Assembly: GCA_000719105.1 (NCBI GenBank) | Contig: JODX01000006.1 | Span: forward strand, 124,001 to 188,000 | Length of the DNA: 64,000 nucleotides | Origin: Streptomyces sclerotialus | Lineage (GTDB): Bacteria; Actinomycetota; Actinomycetes; Streptomycetales; Streptomycetaceae | Direction: 5' to 3' | In this document: in pieces, positions 43,026 through 52,678 of the stretch | Position numbering within the stretch: position 1 is the stretch's first letter | How the letters are laid out: the number at the start of each line of letters is the position of its first letter | Program-made: the position numbers and the translations under genes | The notes under the pieces: model-generated | Database searches by the model: none | What the model was told of the DNA's origin: nothing | Seen by the model: the letters and a program-made list of their open reading frames with translations, nothing else

Positions 43026-43849
43026 GCGAAGAACATGGAGACGTACACCTGGTCGAAGCGCCGGGCCGCCACGTCCTGCCTCGTGATCGCCCAGTAGACG
43101 AAAGCGCCCTCCCAGCCGCTGATGTCAGGGTGCCATTGGGCGAGGAGCACCCAGTCCTCCGGGCGTGGCGGTTCCCCGGAATCCGGCCGGTCCTCCTCTT
43201 CCGCCGCCCACCATGCGGACGATGCGACGGGATCCACCTCGCCGTACTCGTCCATGGCGTACCCGTCGATCTGCAGCTGGGACCACTTGGTGAGTCTCAG
43301 GTCCTCACCTCGCACCTCCGACCACGCCTCGCGCAGTTCCTTGGCGCGGGGGTGTTCAGCGGGGTCGACGATCGAGTCATGGTCCGGCAGGGAGACGTCG
43401 TAGCGCAGTCGCAGCTCTTCCCGCAGCTGCAAGTCCAGTTCCGCCAGCCAGTCCTGCGGGCTGTAGTCGCGCTCCACATGGCGTTCCTCGACGGGTGTGC
43501 CGGCGGGGATGTATATGGCTGTGCCGTAGGCATCCAGCGGATCGGGATGGGCGAACAACAGGAGTCGGCCGTCCTGCGGCAGCGGGAGGCTCGTCGTGTC
43601 TTCGGGCAGCGCGGCAAGGTCGAGGGACGCGATGAGGTGCATCTCATCGAATCCCTCAGGGCCGGGGACGTCGGCGGGAAGCATCAGCGGACCGCCGAGG
43701 CGGCCCACGACCGGCCCGTCCACATGCGGCGACAGCGTCGCACACGGGCGGGCAGCGTCCAGCCACCGTTCCACGTCGGCGGACGGGACATCGCGCGCGA
43801 GTGCCTTCTCACGGAACCGGTTCAGCTTGTCCATCAGCTCGGGTGTCAT
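43019..43849 (-). CDS. DUF1963 (YwqG-like) protein
   Basis: This 276-residue cytosolic protein has YwqG-family features: LGGPLMLPADVP, LIASLDLAALPEDTTSLPLPQDGRLLLF, and WVLLAQW near the C-terminus. The family is widespread with no known reaction. It is acidic and has no membrane segments. Upstream (minus strand), 227 nt away, is the second DEAD-box helicase, so cotranscription is possible but not tight. Confidence 0.85.
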   Translation of the reverse strand: MTPELMDKLNRFREKALARDVPSADVERWLDAARPCATLSPHVDGPVVGRLGGPLMLPADVPGPEGFDEMHLIASLDLAALPEDTTSLPLPQDGRLLLFAHPDPLDAYGTAIYIPAGTPVEERHVERDYSPQDWLAELDLQLREELRLRYDVSLPDHDSIVDPAEHPRAKELREAWSEVRGEDLRLTKWSQLQIDGYAMDEYGEVDPVASSAWWAAEEEDRPDSGEPPRPEDWVLLAQWHPDISGWEGAFVYWAITRQDVAARRFDQVYVSMFFAP

Positions 43850-44076
43850 GCGATGAACCTAGCCAGTGGGTCTGACACGCACCCGTCGCGTCCACGGCCT
43901 GCGTGACCGGTGAGCCGGGCCACCCGGCTTTCCCCGGCGCTCCCGGCGGGTCCCAGGCACTCGGCCGACGACAGTCCGGGGAGCCGGGAGCGAGCAGCAG
44001 CGCCGCCGCGATCCGACCGTCCCGCTCGCCCCTCGACAGATCGTGCCGGATCGCTTCGCCACCGCGTCACCCGGTC

Positions 44077-45501
44077 TCAGCCGCCGCGCCGCACCCGGGC
44101 CGCCTTGCGGGCCTCCGCGAGCTTGCGGGCCTCACCGCTCTTGCGGGACGGCCTGCCACCGGAGGCGTTCTTCGTGTCCTTTGTGCTGCCCAGGCCGCGG
44201 AACGGGGCGTTGTGGTTCTTGGGGCGCGGTGCGGCCGGCCCGCCGTCGAGAGGCTTCCCGGAGGGTGCCTTGGCGCCGGTGATCCGGCTCAGCTCCGCCT
44301 CACCGGACCGCACTTTGGTGACCTTGGGGGTGACGTCGGCGTCCGCCATGACCTGGCTCGTCTCGCGGCGCTGTCCCGACAGGACGAGTGTCACGACGGT
44401 GCCGGAGCGGCCGGCCCGCGCGGTGCGGCCCGCGCGGTGCAGATAGTCCTTCGGGTCGGTGGCCGGGTCGACGTTGACCACGAGGTCGAGGTCGTCGACG
44501 TGCAGCCCGCGTGCGGCGACGTTCGTCGCCACCAGCGCGGTCACCTGCCCGTCCTTGAACTGGGCCAGGGTCCTGGTGCGCTGCGGCTGGGACTTCCCGC
44601 TGTGCAGGGCGGCGGCGGCCACGCCACTGGCCCGCAGATGCCGCGTGAGCTGGTCGACGCCGTGCTTGGTGTCCAGGAACAGCAGGACGCGGCCGTCCCG
44701 GGCGGCGATCTCCGTGGTCACGGCGTACCGGTCCGGGCCGTGCACGACGAGGACGTGGTGCTCGATCGCGGAGACCGCGCTGGACGAGGGGTCCACGGAG
44801 TGGACGGCGGGATCGCGCAGGTAGCGCTGCACCAGCTGGTCGACGTCGCGGTCGAGGGTGGCGGAGAACAGCATCCGCTGCCCGTCGGGACGCACCTGGT
44901 CCAGGATTTCGGTGACCTGCGGCAGGAACCCCAGGTCACACATCTGGTCCGCCTCGTCCAGGACCGTGATGCGTACCCGTCCCAGTCGGCAGCCCTTGCG
45001 CTCGACGAGGTCGTGCAGCCGACCGGGCGTGGCGACGACGATCTCTGCGCCGTCCCGCAGCACGGCGGCCTGCCGTCCGATGGAGACTCCGCCCACCACG
45101 GTCGCGAGCCGCAGCCGGAGCGCCTGAGCGTACGGGGTGAGCGCCTCACCGACCTGCTGCGCCAGTTCCCTGGTGGGCACCAGAACGAGCGCCAGCGGCT
45201 CCTTGGGCTGCGCGCGCCGCCCGGCCGTCCGGGCGAGCATCCCCAGGCCGAAGGCGAGCGTCTTGCCGGATCCTGTGCGGCCACGGCCCAGGACATCCCG
45301 TCCCGCGAGCGCGTTCGGCAGCGCCGCCGCCTGGACGGGGAAGGGCACAGTCACACCGTGCTCGTCGAGCGTCCGCAGGATCTCGGCCGGCAGCCCGAGC
45401 TGCGCGAAGGACACCGCCGTGGGCAGCGCCGAAGTGGTGCCCGACGTTGTGGACACACCGTCCTGCCGCCGGGCATCGGCACGTGCTGCTGATTCACTCA
45501 C
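44077..45501 (-). CDS. DEAD-box ATP-dependent RNA helicase (RhlE-like)
   Basis: This 474-residue complete helicase would unwind structured RNA in the cytosol. Motifs in order: Q-motif region (SFAQLGLPAEILRTL), GRGRTGSGKT (motif I), PTRELAQ (Ia), TPGR (Ib), DEAD (II), SAT (III), VATNVAARGL (V) and HRAGRTARAG (VI). The start is GTG 45501, with GGAGGA about 10 nt upstream; the reading frame stays open farther upstream but there it holds only relic sequence of other genes. The C-terminal tail is short and basic, unlike the long tail of the paralogue at the window start. The core regions of the two are closely similar. Confidence 0.93.
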   Translation of the reverse strand: MSESAARADARRQDGVSTTSGTTSALPTAVSFAQLGLPAEILRTLDEHGVTVPFPVQAAALPNALAGRDVLGRGRTGSGKTLAFGLGMLARTAGRRAQPKEPLALVLVPTRELAQQVGEALTPYAQALRLRLATVVGGVSIGRQAAVLRDGAEIVVATPGRLHDLVERKGCRLGRVRITVLDEADQMCDLGFLPQVTEILDQVRPDGQRMLFSATLDRDVDQLVQRYLRDPAVHSVDPSSSAVSAIEHHVLVVHGPDRYAVTTEIAARDGRVLLFLDTKHGVDQLTRHLRASGVAAAALHSGKSQPQRTRTLAQFKDGQVTALVATNVAARGLHVDDLDLVVNVDPATDPKDYLHRAGRTARAGRSGTVVTLVLSGQRRETSQVMADADVTPKVTKVRSGEAELSRITGAKAPSGKPLDGGPAAPRPKNHNAPFRGLGSTKDTKNASGGRPSRKSGEARKLAEARKAARVRRGG

Positions 45502-45714
45502 GAGAAGCCTTCCTCCGAAGAGACCGTACCGAGGAAGGCGCGGCAGGGACGCGGCCACCGGCCAGGGACACCGAACCAAGCACCGGCACAGCGACGCTGC
45601 AAACCCTCGACGATAGCACGGGGCACGGTGGGCGGCGGTTCGGTGTCCGTGTCGGGGTGCTGGATGCCCACTGCACCGCGTCAGGCGCCGTGTGCCCGGG
45701 ATGCGGGGCCCGGT

Positions 45715-46119
45715 GCGCGGGCTGATGGCGGTCCCGGTGACACGGTGCCCGAGCAGCGCCAGGCCGATGGCCTGCGTGCCGATGCCACATGAACAGTCGA
45801 GCACCTCCGCTCGTCCCTGGGCGATCAGGGCGTCCAGGGCGTCCATGCCTGAGACATCAGTGGCGCCCGGAATCACCGTGCCTGAAGCACGCCTGAGGCG
45901 TCCAGGGCAGTGCTCATTGCGCCGGACACACGCTGGACCAGCGTGAACGTTGCGGGCGAGGACGTCGCGTGGAGTGTCGAAGACGTCCGCGTAGTGGTGT
46001 CCGGGCACGACCAGAATGTGGCCGGGCGCCGAAGGATCCTCCACAGATGTCGCCTCGGGTCTCCGGTGACGGCGGCACCCCGCCACCGTGGGAACGGTGA
46101 CGGGATGCGTGTGGTTCAT
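45715..46119 (-). pseudogene. Relics of a HIT-family protein and a SAM methyltransferase
   Basis: In one minus-strand frame, two unrelated family fragments occur in a row. About 45937-46041 reads SAPGHILVVPGHHYADVFDTP, like the middle of HIT (histidine triad) hydrolases. About 45715-45849 reads DALDALIAQGRAEVLDCSCGIGTQAIGLAL-type sequence, the SAM-binding motif I of a class I methyltransferase. Neither has the rest of its domain, and the rest of the frame is Arg/Pro/His-rich and non-coding in character. I interpret this as two decayed genes brought together by deletions. Confidence 0.5.
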
Positions 46120-46150
46120 CGTCCGGCGAGCGGGGCCCCGCCGTGGCCGG

Positions 46151-47046
<896 letters not shown>

Positions 47047-47062
47047 ACAGGGCGGCCAGGCT

Positions 47063-48214
47063 TCAGCCGGCGGTGGTGCCGAGGCTTTCGTAGACGTGCC
47101 GTATGTAGCTGTGGGTGCGTTCCGAGCCCAGGATCCCGTCACCCAGCCGGTTCATCGTGTAGGCGAACGTGATGCGCCGGTCGAGGTCCATCATGACGAC
47201 GGAGCCGCCTCGGCCGACCCAGAAGCAGATCGTTCCGGTGGGCATGTGCGGCATCGTCCTCGGGTCGGCGAGCGCGTAGCCGATCCCCCAGCGCACGGGA
47301 ACGCCCAGGAACAGGTCGACCCCGTCGGCCTGCACGTCGAAGATCGCGTCCACGGTGTCCGGGGAGAGGAGCCGGTGGCCGTTCGCCGTGCCGCGCCGTG
47401 AGATCACCGACAGGGCCCGGGCCAGGCCGCGTGCGTTGCCGTGTCCGTTGACGGCGCCCAGCTCGGCGCGGCGCCATTGCGGGGTGTCGACGTGCTCGTC
47501 CCGGGCGGGGCTTCCGAGCAATGTCCTGGTGAAGACGGCGTCGGGGGCGGGATCGGCCAGTACTCCGGGCAGCTGTGCGGGCGGCACCAGCGCGGCGATG
47601 CGCGGCCAGTCGGCCTCCCGCGCGCCGATCTGTACATCGGCGCCCAGCGGTCCGGCGATCTCGGTGTCGACGAACTCGGTCAGGGTACGGCCGCTGACCC
47701 GCCGGACGAGTTCTCCCACCAGCTGTCCCTGGGTCTGCATGTGGTAGCCCGCGGCGGTTCCCGGTTTCCACCAGGGCGCCTGTCCGGCCAGTCGGGCGCT
47801 CGCCGTCGGCCAGTGGCAGAGGTCGTCCATGGTGAAGGGCTGCTGCCAGCCCGAGAGTCCCGCGGTGTGTGACAGGACGTGCCGCACCTCGATGTTCTGC
47901 TTGCCCTCGGCGGCGAATGCGGGCCAGTACTCCGCGACCGGGCGATGCAGTTCCAGTTCCCCCCGGTCGACGAGGAGGAGGGCCGCGAGACTGCTGAGGG
48001 TCTTGGTGGTCGACCAGAGACCGACCAGCGTGTCCCGGCTCCACGGAACGGTTCGCGCGGTGTCGGCGTGTCCGCCCCATATGTCGACTTCCAAGGCTCC
48101 GTCGACGTCGACGGCGATCGATGCGCCCAGTTCCTCGCCGGACTCGATGTGTGCTGCCAGTGCTGCTCGGACCGGTTCGAACCGGGCCGTGCTCGTTCCT
48201 TCGACGGTGACCAT
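47063..48214 (-). CDS. Serine hydrolase, class C beta-lactamase fold
   Basis: This 383-residue protein of the beta-lactamase/esterase (EstB-like) family has the S-x-x-K motif as Ser68-Thr-Thr-Lys71 and a Tyr at about residue 157 (GYHMQ) in place of the canonical Y-x-N. A late Trp-Val-Gly-Arg-Gly-Gly stretch replaces K-T-G. No signal peptide, so an intracellular esterase or peptidase is more likely than a true beta-lactamase. It lies upstream of the alpha/beta hydrolase on the same strand and downstream of a terminated secreted-protein gene. Confidence 0.87.
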   Translation of the reverse strand: MVTVEGTSTARFEPVRAALAAHIESGEELGASIAVDVDGALEVDIWGGHADTARTVPWSRDTLVGLWSTTKTLSSLAALLLVDRGELELHRPVAEYWPAFAAEGKQNIEVRHVLSHTAGLSGWQQPFTMDDLCHWPTASARLAGQAPWWKPGTAAGYHMQTQGQLVGELVRRVSGRTLTEFVDTEIAGPLGADVQIGAREADWPRIAALVPPAQLPGVLADPAPDAVFTRTLLGSPARDEHVDTPQWRRAELGAVNGHGNARGLARALSVISRRGTANGHRLLSPDTVDAIFDVQADGVDLFLGVPVRWGIGYALADPRTMPHMPTGTICFWVGRGGSVVMMDLDRRITFAYTMNRLGDGILGSERTHSYIRHVYESLGTTAG

Positions 48215-48312
48215 GACGTGCTCCGCTCCGGCCGTGTCCAGTGCCGGCCGGCCTTCTCGATGGGCGTGCTGTGATGACGGCGTGTCCGGGGTGCGTCGGT
48301 GGCGACCGCCGG

Positions 48313-48340
48313 GGCCGGGCGCCTCACCGGGCGCCCGGCC
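48313..48340 (-). terminator. Terminator hairpin after DUF5707 gene
   Basis: A perfect 11-bp GC stem (48313-48323 with 48330-48340) and a 6-nt loop, 13 nt downstream of the DUF5707 stop on the minus strand. It separates this gene from the serine hydrolase. Confidence 0.75.
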
Positions 48341-48352
48341 GCGGCGGCGGGG

Positions 48353-48802
48353 TCAGCGCGTGACGTCGAAGGAGGCGGCGCGGGACACGAACGCCGTGTC
48401 CCCGTCCTCGGCCGTCACCAGGGCCGAGACGTACCAGGTGCCCCGGTCCAGCCCGGCCGCCTCCTCTGCCGTGACCTTCAGTGTGTAGGTGCAGCGGGAC
48501 GTCTCGTCCGTGATGCTCCGGCAGGTGGTGCTGTCCGCGTGCCGGAGCTCCGCCGCGGTCGGATCGAGCTTCGAACTCGCGGGCCACACCAGGGCCTTCA
48601 GACCGCGGATGCCCGAGTCGTCGCTCACGTCCGCGGTGAAGGTGAACGAACCCGTGCTGCCGCCCGACGGAGCGGCATAACGGGCCGAGCCGTTCTCCAG
48701 GGCGGGTTCCGTGGCGGTCGAGGCCATGGCGAAACTGCCGGCGGCCACGGCGCCGAGGACCGCGGCGCCGATGAGCGACGGGACGAGAACGCGCTTGGAC
48801 AT
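48353..48802 (-). CDS. Secreted DUF5707-type protein
   Basis: This 149-residue protein has a signal peptide (basic start, hydrophobic VPSLIGAAVLGAVAAGSFAM, cleavage near Ala27-Ala-type site) and a mature domain of beta-sandwich character (FTADVSDDSGIRGLKALVWP, YTLKVTAEEAAGL, WYVSALVTAEDG). A conserved Cys pair (residues about 94 and 104) suggests one disulfide outside the cell. The pattern matches a Streptomyces family named DUF5707; the function is unknown. GGGGATG precedes the ATG. It diverges from the histidine kinase gene and ends at its own hairpin. Confidence 0.85.
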   Translation of the reverse strand: MSKRVLVPSLIGAAVLGAVAAGSFAMASTATEPALENGSARYAAPSGGSTGSFTFTADVSDDSGIRGLKALVWPASSKLDPTAAELRHADSTTCRSITDETSRCTYTLKVTAEEAAGLDRGTWYVSALVTAEDGDTAFVSRAASFDVTR

Positions 48803-49132
48803 GGGACATCCCCCTGAGTACTGGTGTGGAAGCAGGTGCGGTGCACCTGCGGACGGAAGCGGGAAGCGACACGCGGGACGGAACGGACGGACCGAAAGAC
48901 CCGCCGGCGGAACCGGTGGCCGCCCGTTTCCTCGATGTGATCGAGCCTATGGCCGGGGCAGTGCGCGGTCCTCGGACTGCCGGATGATCACCGCATTGAA
49001 CCTGAGATAGAGAACGCCGCCGAGCCGTCCGCCTTCCGGTCGCACCGTCGCGGCTGCATCCCGGGTAAGAGAGCCGGATCAGCCTGCAGCCGGATCCGGG
49101 CCGCCTGCCCGTGGCCATAGCCTTGACCCGTC
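48803..49132. promoter_or_regulatory. Divergent promoter region, DUF5707 versus kinase
   Basis: A 330-nt gap between the divergent genes. No coding sequence is supported. TAGCCT sits about 10 nt before the kinase ATG with no good ribosome site in between, so the kinase mRNA may be leaderless; I could not define a convincing -35. Confidence 0.35.
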
Positions 49133-51490
49133 ATGCATCGAACCGATGACCGATTCCTACCGGTCCTGCTGATCTGCGCCCAGGCCGCGGTGTGGCCCGG
49201 GGCGGCGCTGGTGCGTGGGGCCGTCCCGCCCGCCTCCGCCGTGCTCGTGGCGGCCCTCGTCGCCGGACCGGTGACGGCCGCACTCACCCTGCGCCGTGTC
49301 CGCCCGGTGACCGTCCTCGCCCTGGTCGCCGCCGCGTGTGCGCTGGGTGCCGGGGCCCTGCCCGGCGGGGCGATGGCGGTACTCGGCACCGCGGGTGTCG
49401 CGCTGGCCCTGTTCACCGTGGCGACCGAACGCGACACCTTCACCACCGTGCTGTGCGCGGTGGCGCTCGCCGTCTGGCAGGTCCTGTACGGCCTCAGCCT
49501 GCACGGGCTCAGGGACCGTGACGGACTCGATCTCGTGCTCACCGCCCTGCTGTACGCCGCCACGTGCGGTGCCGGCCTGCTGGTACGGCGGGCCCGTCGC
49601 GCACGACGAGCGGCCGGACACCGGCTGCAGCGGGCCGAGTCCGAGCGCCACCGGCTCCCGGCGGCCGAACGGCGCCGCATGGAACGGGAGCTGCACGACG
49701 TCAGCGCCCACCATCTGACGGCCGTGGTGGTCACGGCGGGTGCGGCGCTGGGGCTGCGCGACCGCCGGCCCGAACTCGCCGCCGAGGCACTCCGGTTCGC
49801 GGCCGGGACCGGCCGCGAGGTCACCCGGGCGCTCGGCGCGGTCCGGGCGCCGACGCCCTCGCGTGCGGAAGCGCCGTCGCCGGAGGAACGGCTGCTGGAT
49901 CTGGTCGCGGGGTTCCGCCGGCTGGACCATCACGTGGACTGTGACATCGATCCCCTGCCGGACGGCGCCGTCGCGGACGCGGCCTACGGCATCGTGCGCG
50001 AGGCGCTGACCAACGTGGCACGGTACGCCCCCGGTGCGCCGACGAGGGTGCTGTGCCGGTACGGCGACACCCGCACGGACGTCGTGGTCACCAGCGGGGC
50101 GCCGCGTCCCGGTGCGGTGGCGCACGGCGCGGACCTCGGTGGGGGACGCGGCCAGGGCTTCCTGCGGTCGCGGGTACGAGAGGCGGGCGGCACCCTGACC
50201 ACCGGCCCGACGGCACAGGGCGGCTGGGAGGTGCGCGCGGTCCTGCCCGGCCGGACCGCCGCCCCGGTCACACAGTCCGTCCCGCGCAGTTACCGCCTGG
50301 CGCAGGTGACGGCGGCCGCCGGCCTTGCCCTGCAACCGCTGCTGCCGGCACTGGTCATCCGGGCGGAGCCCACGTCGAATGCGCCGCAGGTGTCCGCGGG
50401 CGTGCTCTTCGCCCTGCTGGCCGCGGCGCAGACGGTCACGCTCCTGTGGCGGCGCCGGGCGCCGCGCGCCGCCCAAGGCGTCCTGTTCGCCACGGCTCTG
50501 CTCTGGCCGGTGGCGATGACCGCGGGCGACTACACCGGTCCGGTCGTCCTCCCGCCCGCGCTGAGCCTGCTCGCCACCTGCGCGGCGCTCGCCACGGAAG
50601 CGGCCGGCACCGCCGCCGCCCCCACCCCTGCCGAGGGCCGGCGGCGCCTGCCCCTGCCGGTCCGCCCGGTCGCGGCCGTGGCGGTGCACGCGGCGGCCGC
50701 GACCACCGCCGTCCTGGACCGGGGCACGTCGGTACCCTCCTGGGCGGTCGCCGTGGCGGCGACCGCCGGGGCATCCCTGGCGGTCGGCGCGGCCCGCCTG
50801 GGCGGAGCCCTGCGCGGCAGGCGCGACCGGGCCGTCCGGGCCGGGTGGGAGGAACGCCTCGCGACCTGGACCGAGGAGGCGGTCCGGGACGCGTGGGCCG
50901 AGCGCCGCCGGATCACCGCCGGGCTGGAGACCACCGTGCTGGCACGCACCGCCGACATGGTCACGGAGGCGGAGGCGGGCCGGCTCGACGCGACCGCCGA
51001 ACGCGCCCGTGAGGCCCTGGCCGCGATGCGCGCCCTGCTCGACGCGGCCCAGGAGGGCGACACGGGCGACACGGAGCACCGACGGCGGCCGCAGCCCACC
51101 CTCCAGGCGCTCGACCTGCTCGCCCGCCAGTGCCGGGCCACCGGCCGCGAGGTGGAGATACGGCTGACCGACCGCGTACCGGAACGACTGCCCACCGCCG
51201 TGGACCTGGCCGCCTACCACGCCGCCGAGACGGTGCTCGCGGCCGGCGGTGAGGAACCCGCGGTGCTGGAAGTCGACGTCTGCGACGGTATGTTGACGAT
51301 CACGGCCACCGGGGTGCCGCGGGCCCTCCGCCCCGCCGTACGGGAACGGCTGGCGGCGCGGGCCGCGGCGCTCGACGGCACCCTGACCACTATTCCGGCG
51401 GACACGGTCCGCCTCCGGCTGCCCCTCGCCGCGGACCCGGCCGCCGGGCAGGACGACGAGCAGGACGACGAGAAGAAGGGAAGGCGATGA
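49133..51490 (+). CDS. Double-headed histidine kinase with inactive second half
   Basis: This 785-residue membrane sensor is a NarL/DegS-type kinase in tandem. The first half has five or so membrane helices (about 8-150), a HisKA_3 site with the phosphoryl-accepting His (ELHDVSAHHL, about residue 186) and a HATPase domain (about 275-378; NVARYAPG, GRGQGFL). The second half repeats the layout: membrane helices (about 390-560), a HisKA_3-like helix (about 592) where RRRITAGLETTVL has Glu at the His position, and a weak HATPase-like end (about 680-765) lacking clear N and G boxes. The second half is probably structural or regulatory. ATGA overlap with the response regulator gene. Confidence 0.87.
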   Translation: MHRTDDRFLPVLLICAQAAVWPGAALVRGAVPPASAVLVAALVAGPVTAALTLRRVRPVTVLALVAAACALGAGALPGGAMAVLGTAGVALALFTVATERDTFTTVLCAVALAVWQVLYGLSLHGLRDRDGLDLVLTALLYAATCGAGLLVRRARRARRAAGHRLQRAESERHRLPAAERRRMERELHDVSAHHLTAVVVTAGAALGLRDRRPELAAEALRFAAGTGREVTRALGAVRAPTPSRAEAPSPEERLLDLVAGFRRLDHHVDCDIDPLPDGAVADAAYGIVREALTNVARYAPGAPTRVLCRYGDTRTDVVVTSGAPRPGAVAHGADLGGGRGQGFLRSRVREAGGTLTTGPTAQGGWEVRAVLPGRTAAPVTQSVPRSYRLAQVTAAAGLALQPLLPALVIRAEPTSNAPQVSAGVLFALLAAAQTVTLLWRRRAPRAAQGVLFATALLWPVAMTAGDYTGPVVLPPALSLLATCAALATEAAGTAAAPTPAEGRRRLPLPVRPVAAVAVHAAAATTAVLDRGTSVPSWAVAVAATAGASLAVGAARLGGALRGRRDRAVRAGWEERLATWTEEAVRDAWAERRRITAGLETTVLARTADMVTEAEAGRLDATAERAREALAAMRALLDAAQEGDTGDTEHRRRPQPTLQALDLLARQCRATGREVEIRLTDRVPERLPTAVDLAAYHAAETVLAAGGEEPAVLEVDVCDGMLTITATGVPRALRPAVRERLAARAAALDGTLTTIPADTVRLRLPLAADPAAGQDDEQDDEKKGRR

Positions 51491-52170
51491 GCCTCAGGGT
51501 GCTGGTCGCCGACGACCAGGGCATCGTACGGGCGGGGTTCGCCGCCGTGATCGACGCGGAGGAGGACATGACGGTCGTCGGTGAGGCCGCCGACGGTGCC
51601 GCAGCGGTACGGCTCGCCGAAGAGCTGGCCCCCGACGTGATCGTCATGGACGTCAGGATGCCCGAACTGGACGGCATCGCCGCCACCCGGATCATCACCG
51701 GCCCGCAGGACGCCCCCCGTGTCCTGGTGCTGACCACCTTCGACCTCGACGCGTATGTCTTCGACGCGCTGCGCGCCGGCGCCTCCGGCTTCCTCCTCAA
51801 GGACGTACACGCCTCCGAGCTGCTGCACGGCATCCGGGTGGTGGCCGCCGGAGAGAGCGTGCTCGCCCCGTCCGCGACCCGCCGGCTCATCGGCCACTAC
51901 GCGTCCGGAGCGGTCACCGGCACCCGGACCGGGAGCACTCCCCGCGAGCTGGACAGCCTGACCGGCCGCGAACGGAACGTCCTCACCCTGGTCGCGTCCG
52001 GACTCACCAACGCCGAGATCGCCGAACAGCTCGGCATCACCGTCGGCACCGTGAAATCCCATGTGAACGCGCTGCTGCGCAAGCTCGGGCTGCGCGACCG
52101 GGTCCAGGCGACGATCCTCGCCTACGACCTCGGCCTCGCCCGCCCGAACCCGCCCGGCAGCCACCTCTGA
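51487..52170 (+). CDS. NarL/FixJ-family response regulator
   Basis: This 227-residue protein has a receiver domain with acidic pocket Asp9-Asp10, phospho-acceptor Asp55 (VIVMDVRMPELDG) and Lys near 105 (FLLKDV), and a C-terminal LuxR-type helix-turn-helix (about 158-215; LTGRERNVLTLVASGLTN, LGITVGTVKSHVN). It is translated from an ATG overlapping the kinase stop, so it is the cognate partner. Targets probably include the following small membrane protein gene, which is an inference from position. Confidence 0.93.
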   Translation: MSLRVLVADDQGIVRAGFAAVIDAEEDMTVVGEAADGAAAVRLAEELAPDVIVMDVRMPELDGIAATRIITGPQDAPRVLVLTTFDLDAYVFDALRAGASGFLLKDVHASELLHGIRVVAAGESVLAPSATRRLIGHYASGAVTGTRTGSTPRELDSLTGRERNVLTLVASGLTNAEIAEQLGITVGTVKSHVNALLRKLGLRDRVQATILAYDLGLARPNPPGSHL

Positions 52171-52208
52171 CACCCCGCACACGACCACCGCAGAAGGAGC
52201 CCACCGCC

Positions 52209-52535
52209 GTGACTGATCCCGGCCGGTCCGTCCCCCGCCGCCTGCGCCGTGCGGCGGTCGGCAACGTCTTCGCCCTCGTCTACGTCGCGGTCTGTGCCGC
52301 CCTGCTCGTGTGGGCGCTCGCGGTGACCGCCGCCGACAGCTCGGGCGAGTCGTCCCTGGCGGTGATCATTCCACTGCTCGCCACCGCCCCGGTCAGCTTC
52401 GTGCTGCTCGTGCTGCCGGGCGGCCTCGCGATGCTCATCGCCGCCGTCGTTCTCGGGGCGCTGGTCAACGCCGCGGTCATCGCGTGGTGCGCCCGCGCAC
52501 TGCGCCGCGGCGGCCGCCCGGACCCGGCGCCCTGA
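52209..52535 (+). CDS. Small membrane protein, SCO4225-like
   Basis: This 108-residue protein has three hydrophobic segments (about 18-40, 50-68, 70-92) and a basic start and end. The order NVFALVYVAVCAALLVWAL, LLATAPVSFVLLVLPGG and LGALVNAAVIAWCARALRR matches the small membrane family named after SCO4225. Function unknown. Start GTG with GAAGGAG about 9 nt upstream, 38 nt after the response regulator. It may be the output or an accessory of the two-component system. Confidence 0.8.
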   Translation: MTDPGRSVPRRLRRAAVGNVFALVYVAVCAALLVWALAVTAADSSGESSLAVIIPLLATAPVSFVLLVLPGGLAMLIAAVVLGALVNAAVIAWCARALRRGGRPDPAP

Positions 52536-52544
52536 ACCCCGGCG

Positions 52545-52579
52545 CCGCGGCTCCGTCGTCGGCGCAGCGGAAGCCGCGG
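52545..52579. terminator. Bulged hairpin between convergent genes
   Basis: CCGCGGCTCCG (52545-52555) pairs with 52568-52579 (one bulged A) around a 12-nt loop. It lies just after the small membrane protein stop (52535) and before the convergent TPR gene end (52679). Confidence 0.5.
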
Positions 52580-52678
52580 TTGCCGGACGAGGACTCCGGA
52601 GTACTGGAGGAGCGGGCGGCGACCCGGTAACGGTTGCAGCAGGAGGAAGGACCGTCGCCCGTAGGTGAAGCGCCGGCC

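Noticed and set aside
45494..45790. Small minus-strand gene upstream of the helicase
   Set aside because: Arg/Pro/His-rich composition and no ribosome site; it overlaps the helicase start and relic sequence.
47063..48214. A secreted class C beta-lactamase (resistance gene)
   Set aside because: No signal peptide, Y-H-M instead of Y-x-N and no K-T-G. An esterase-type hydrolase fits better.
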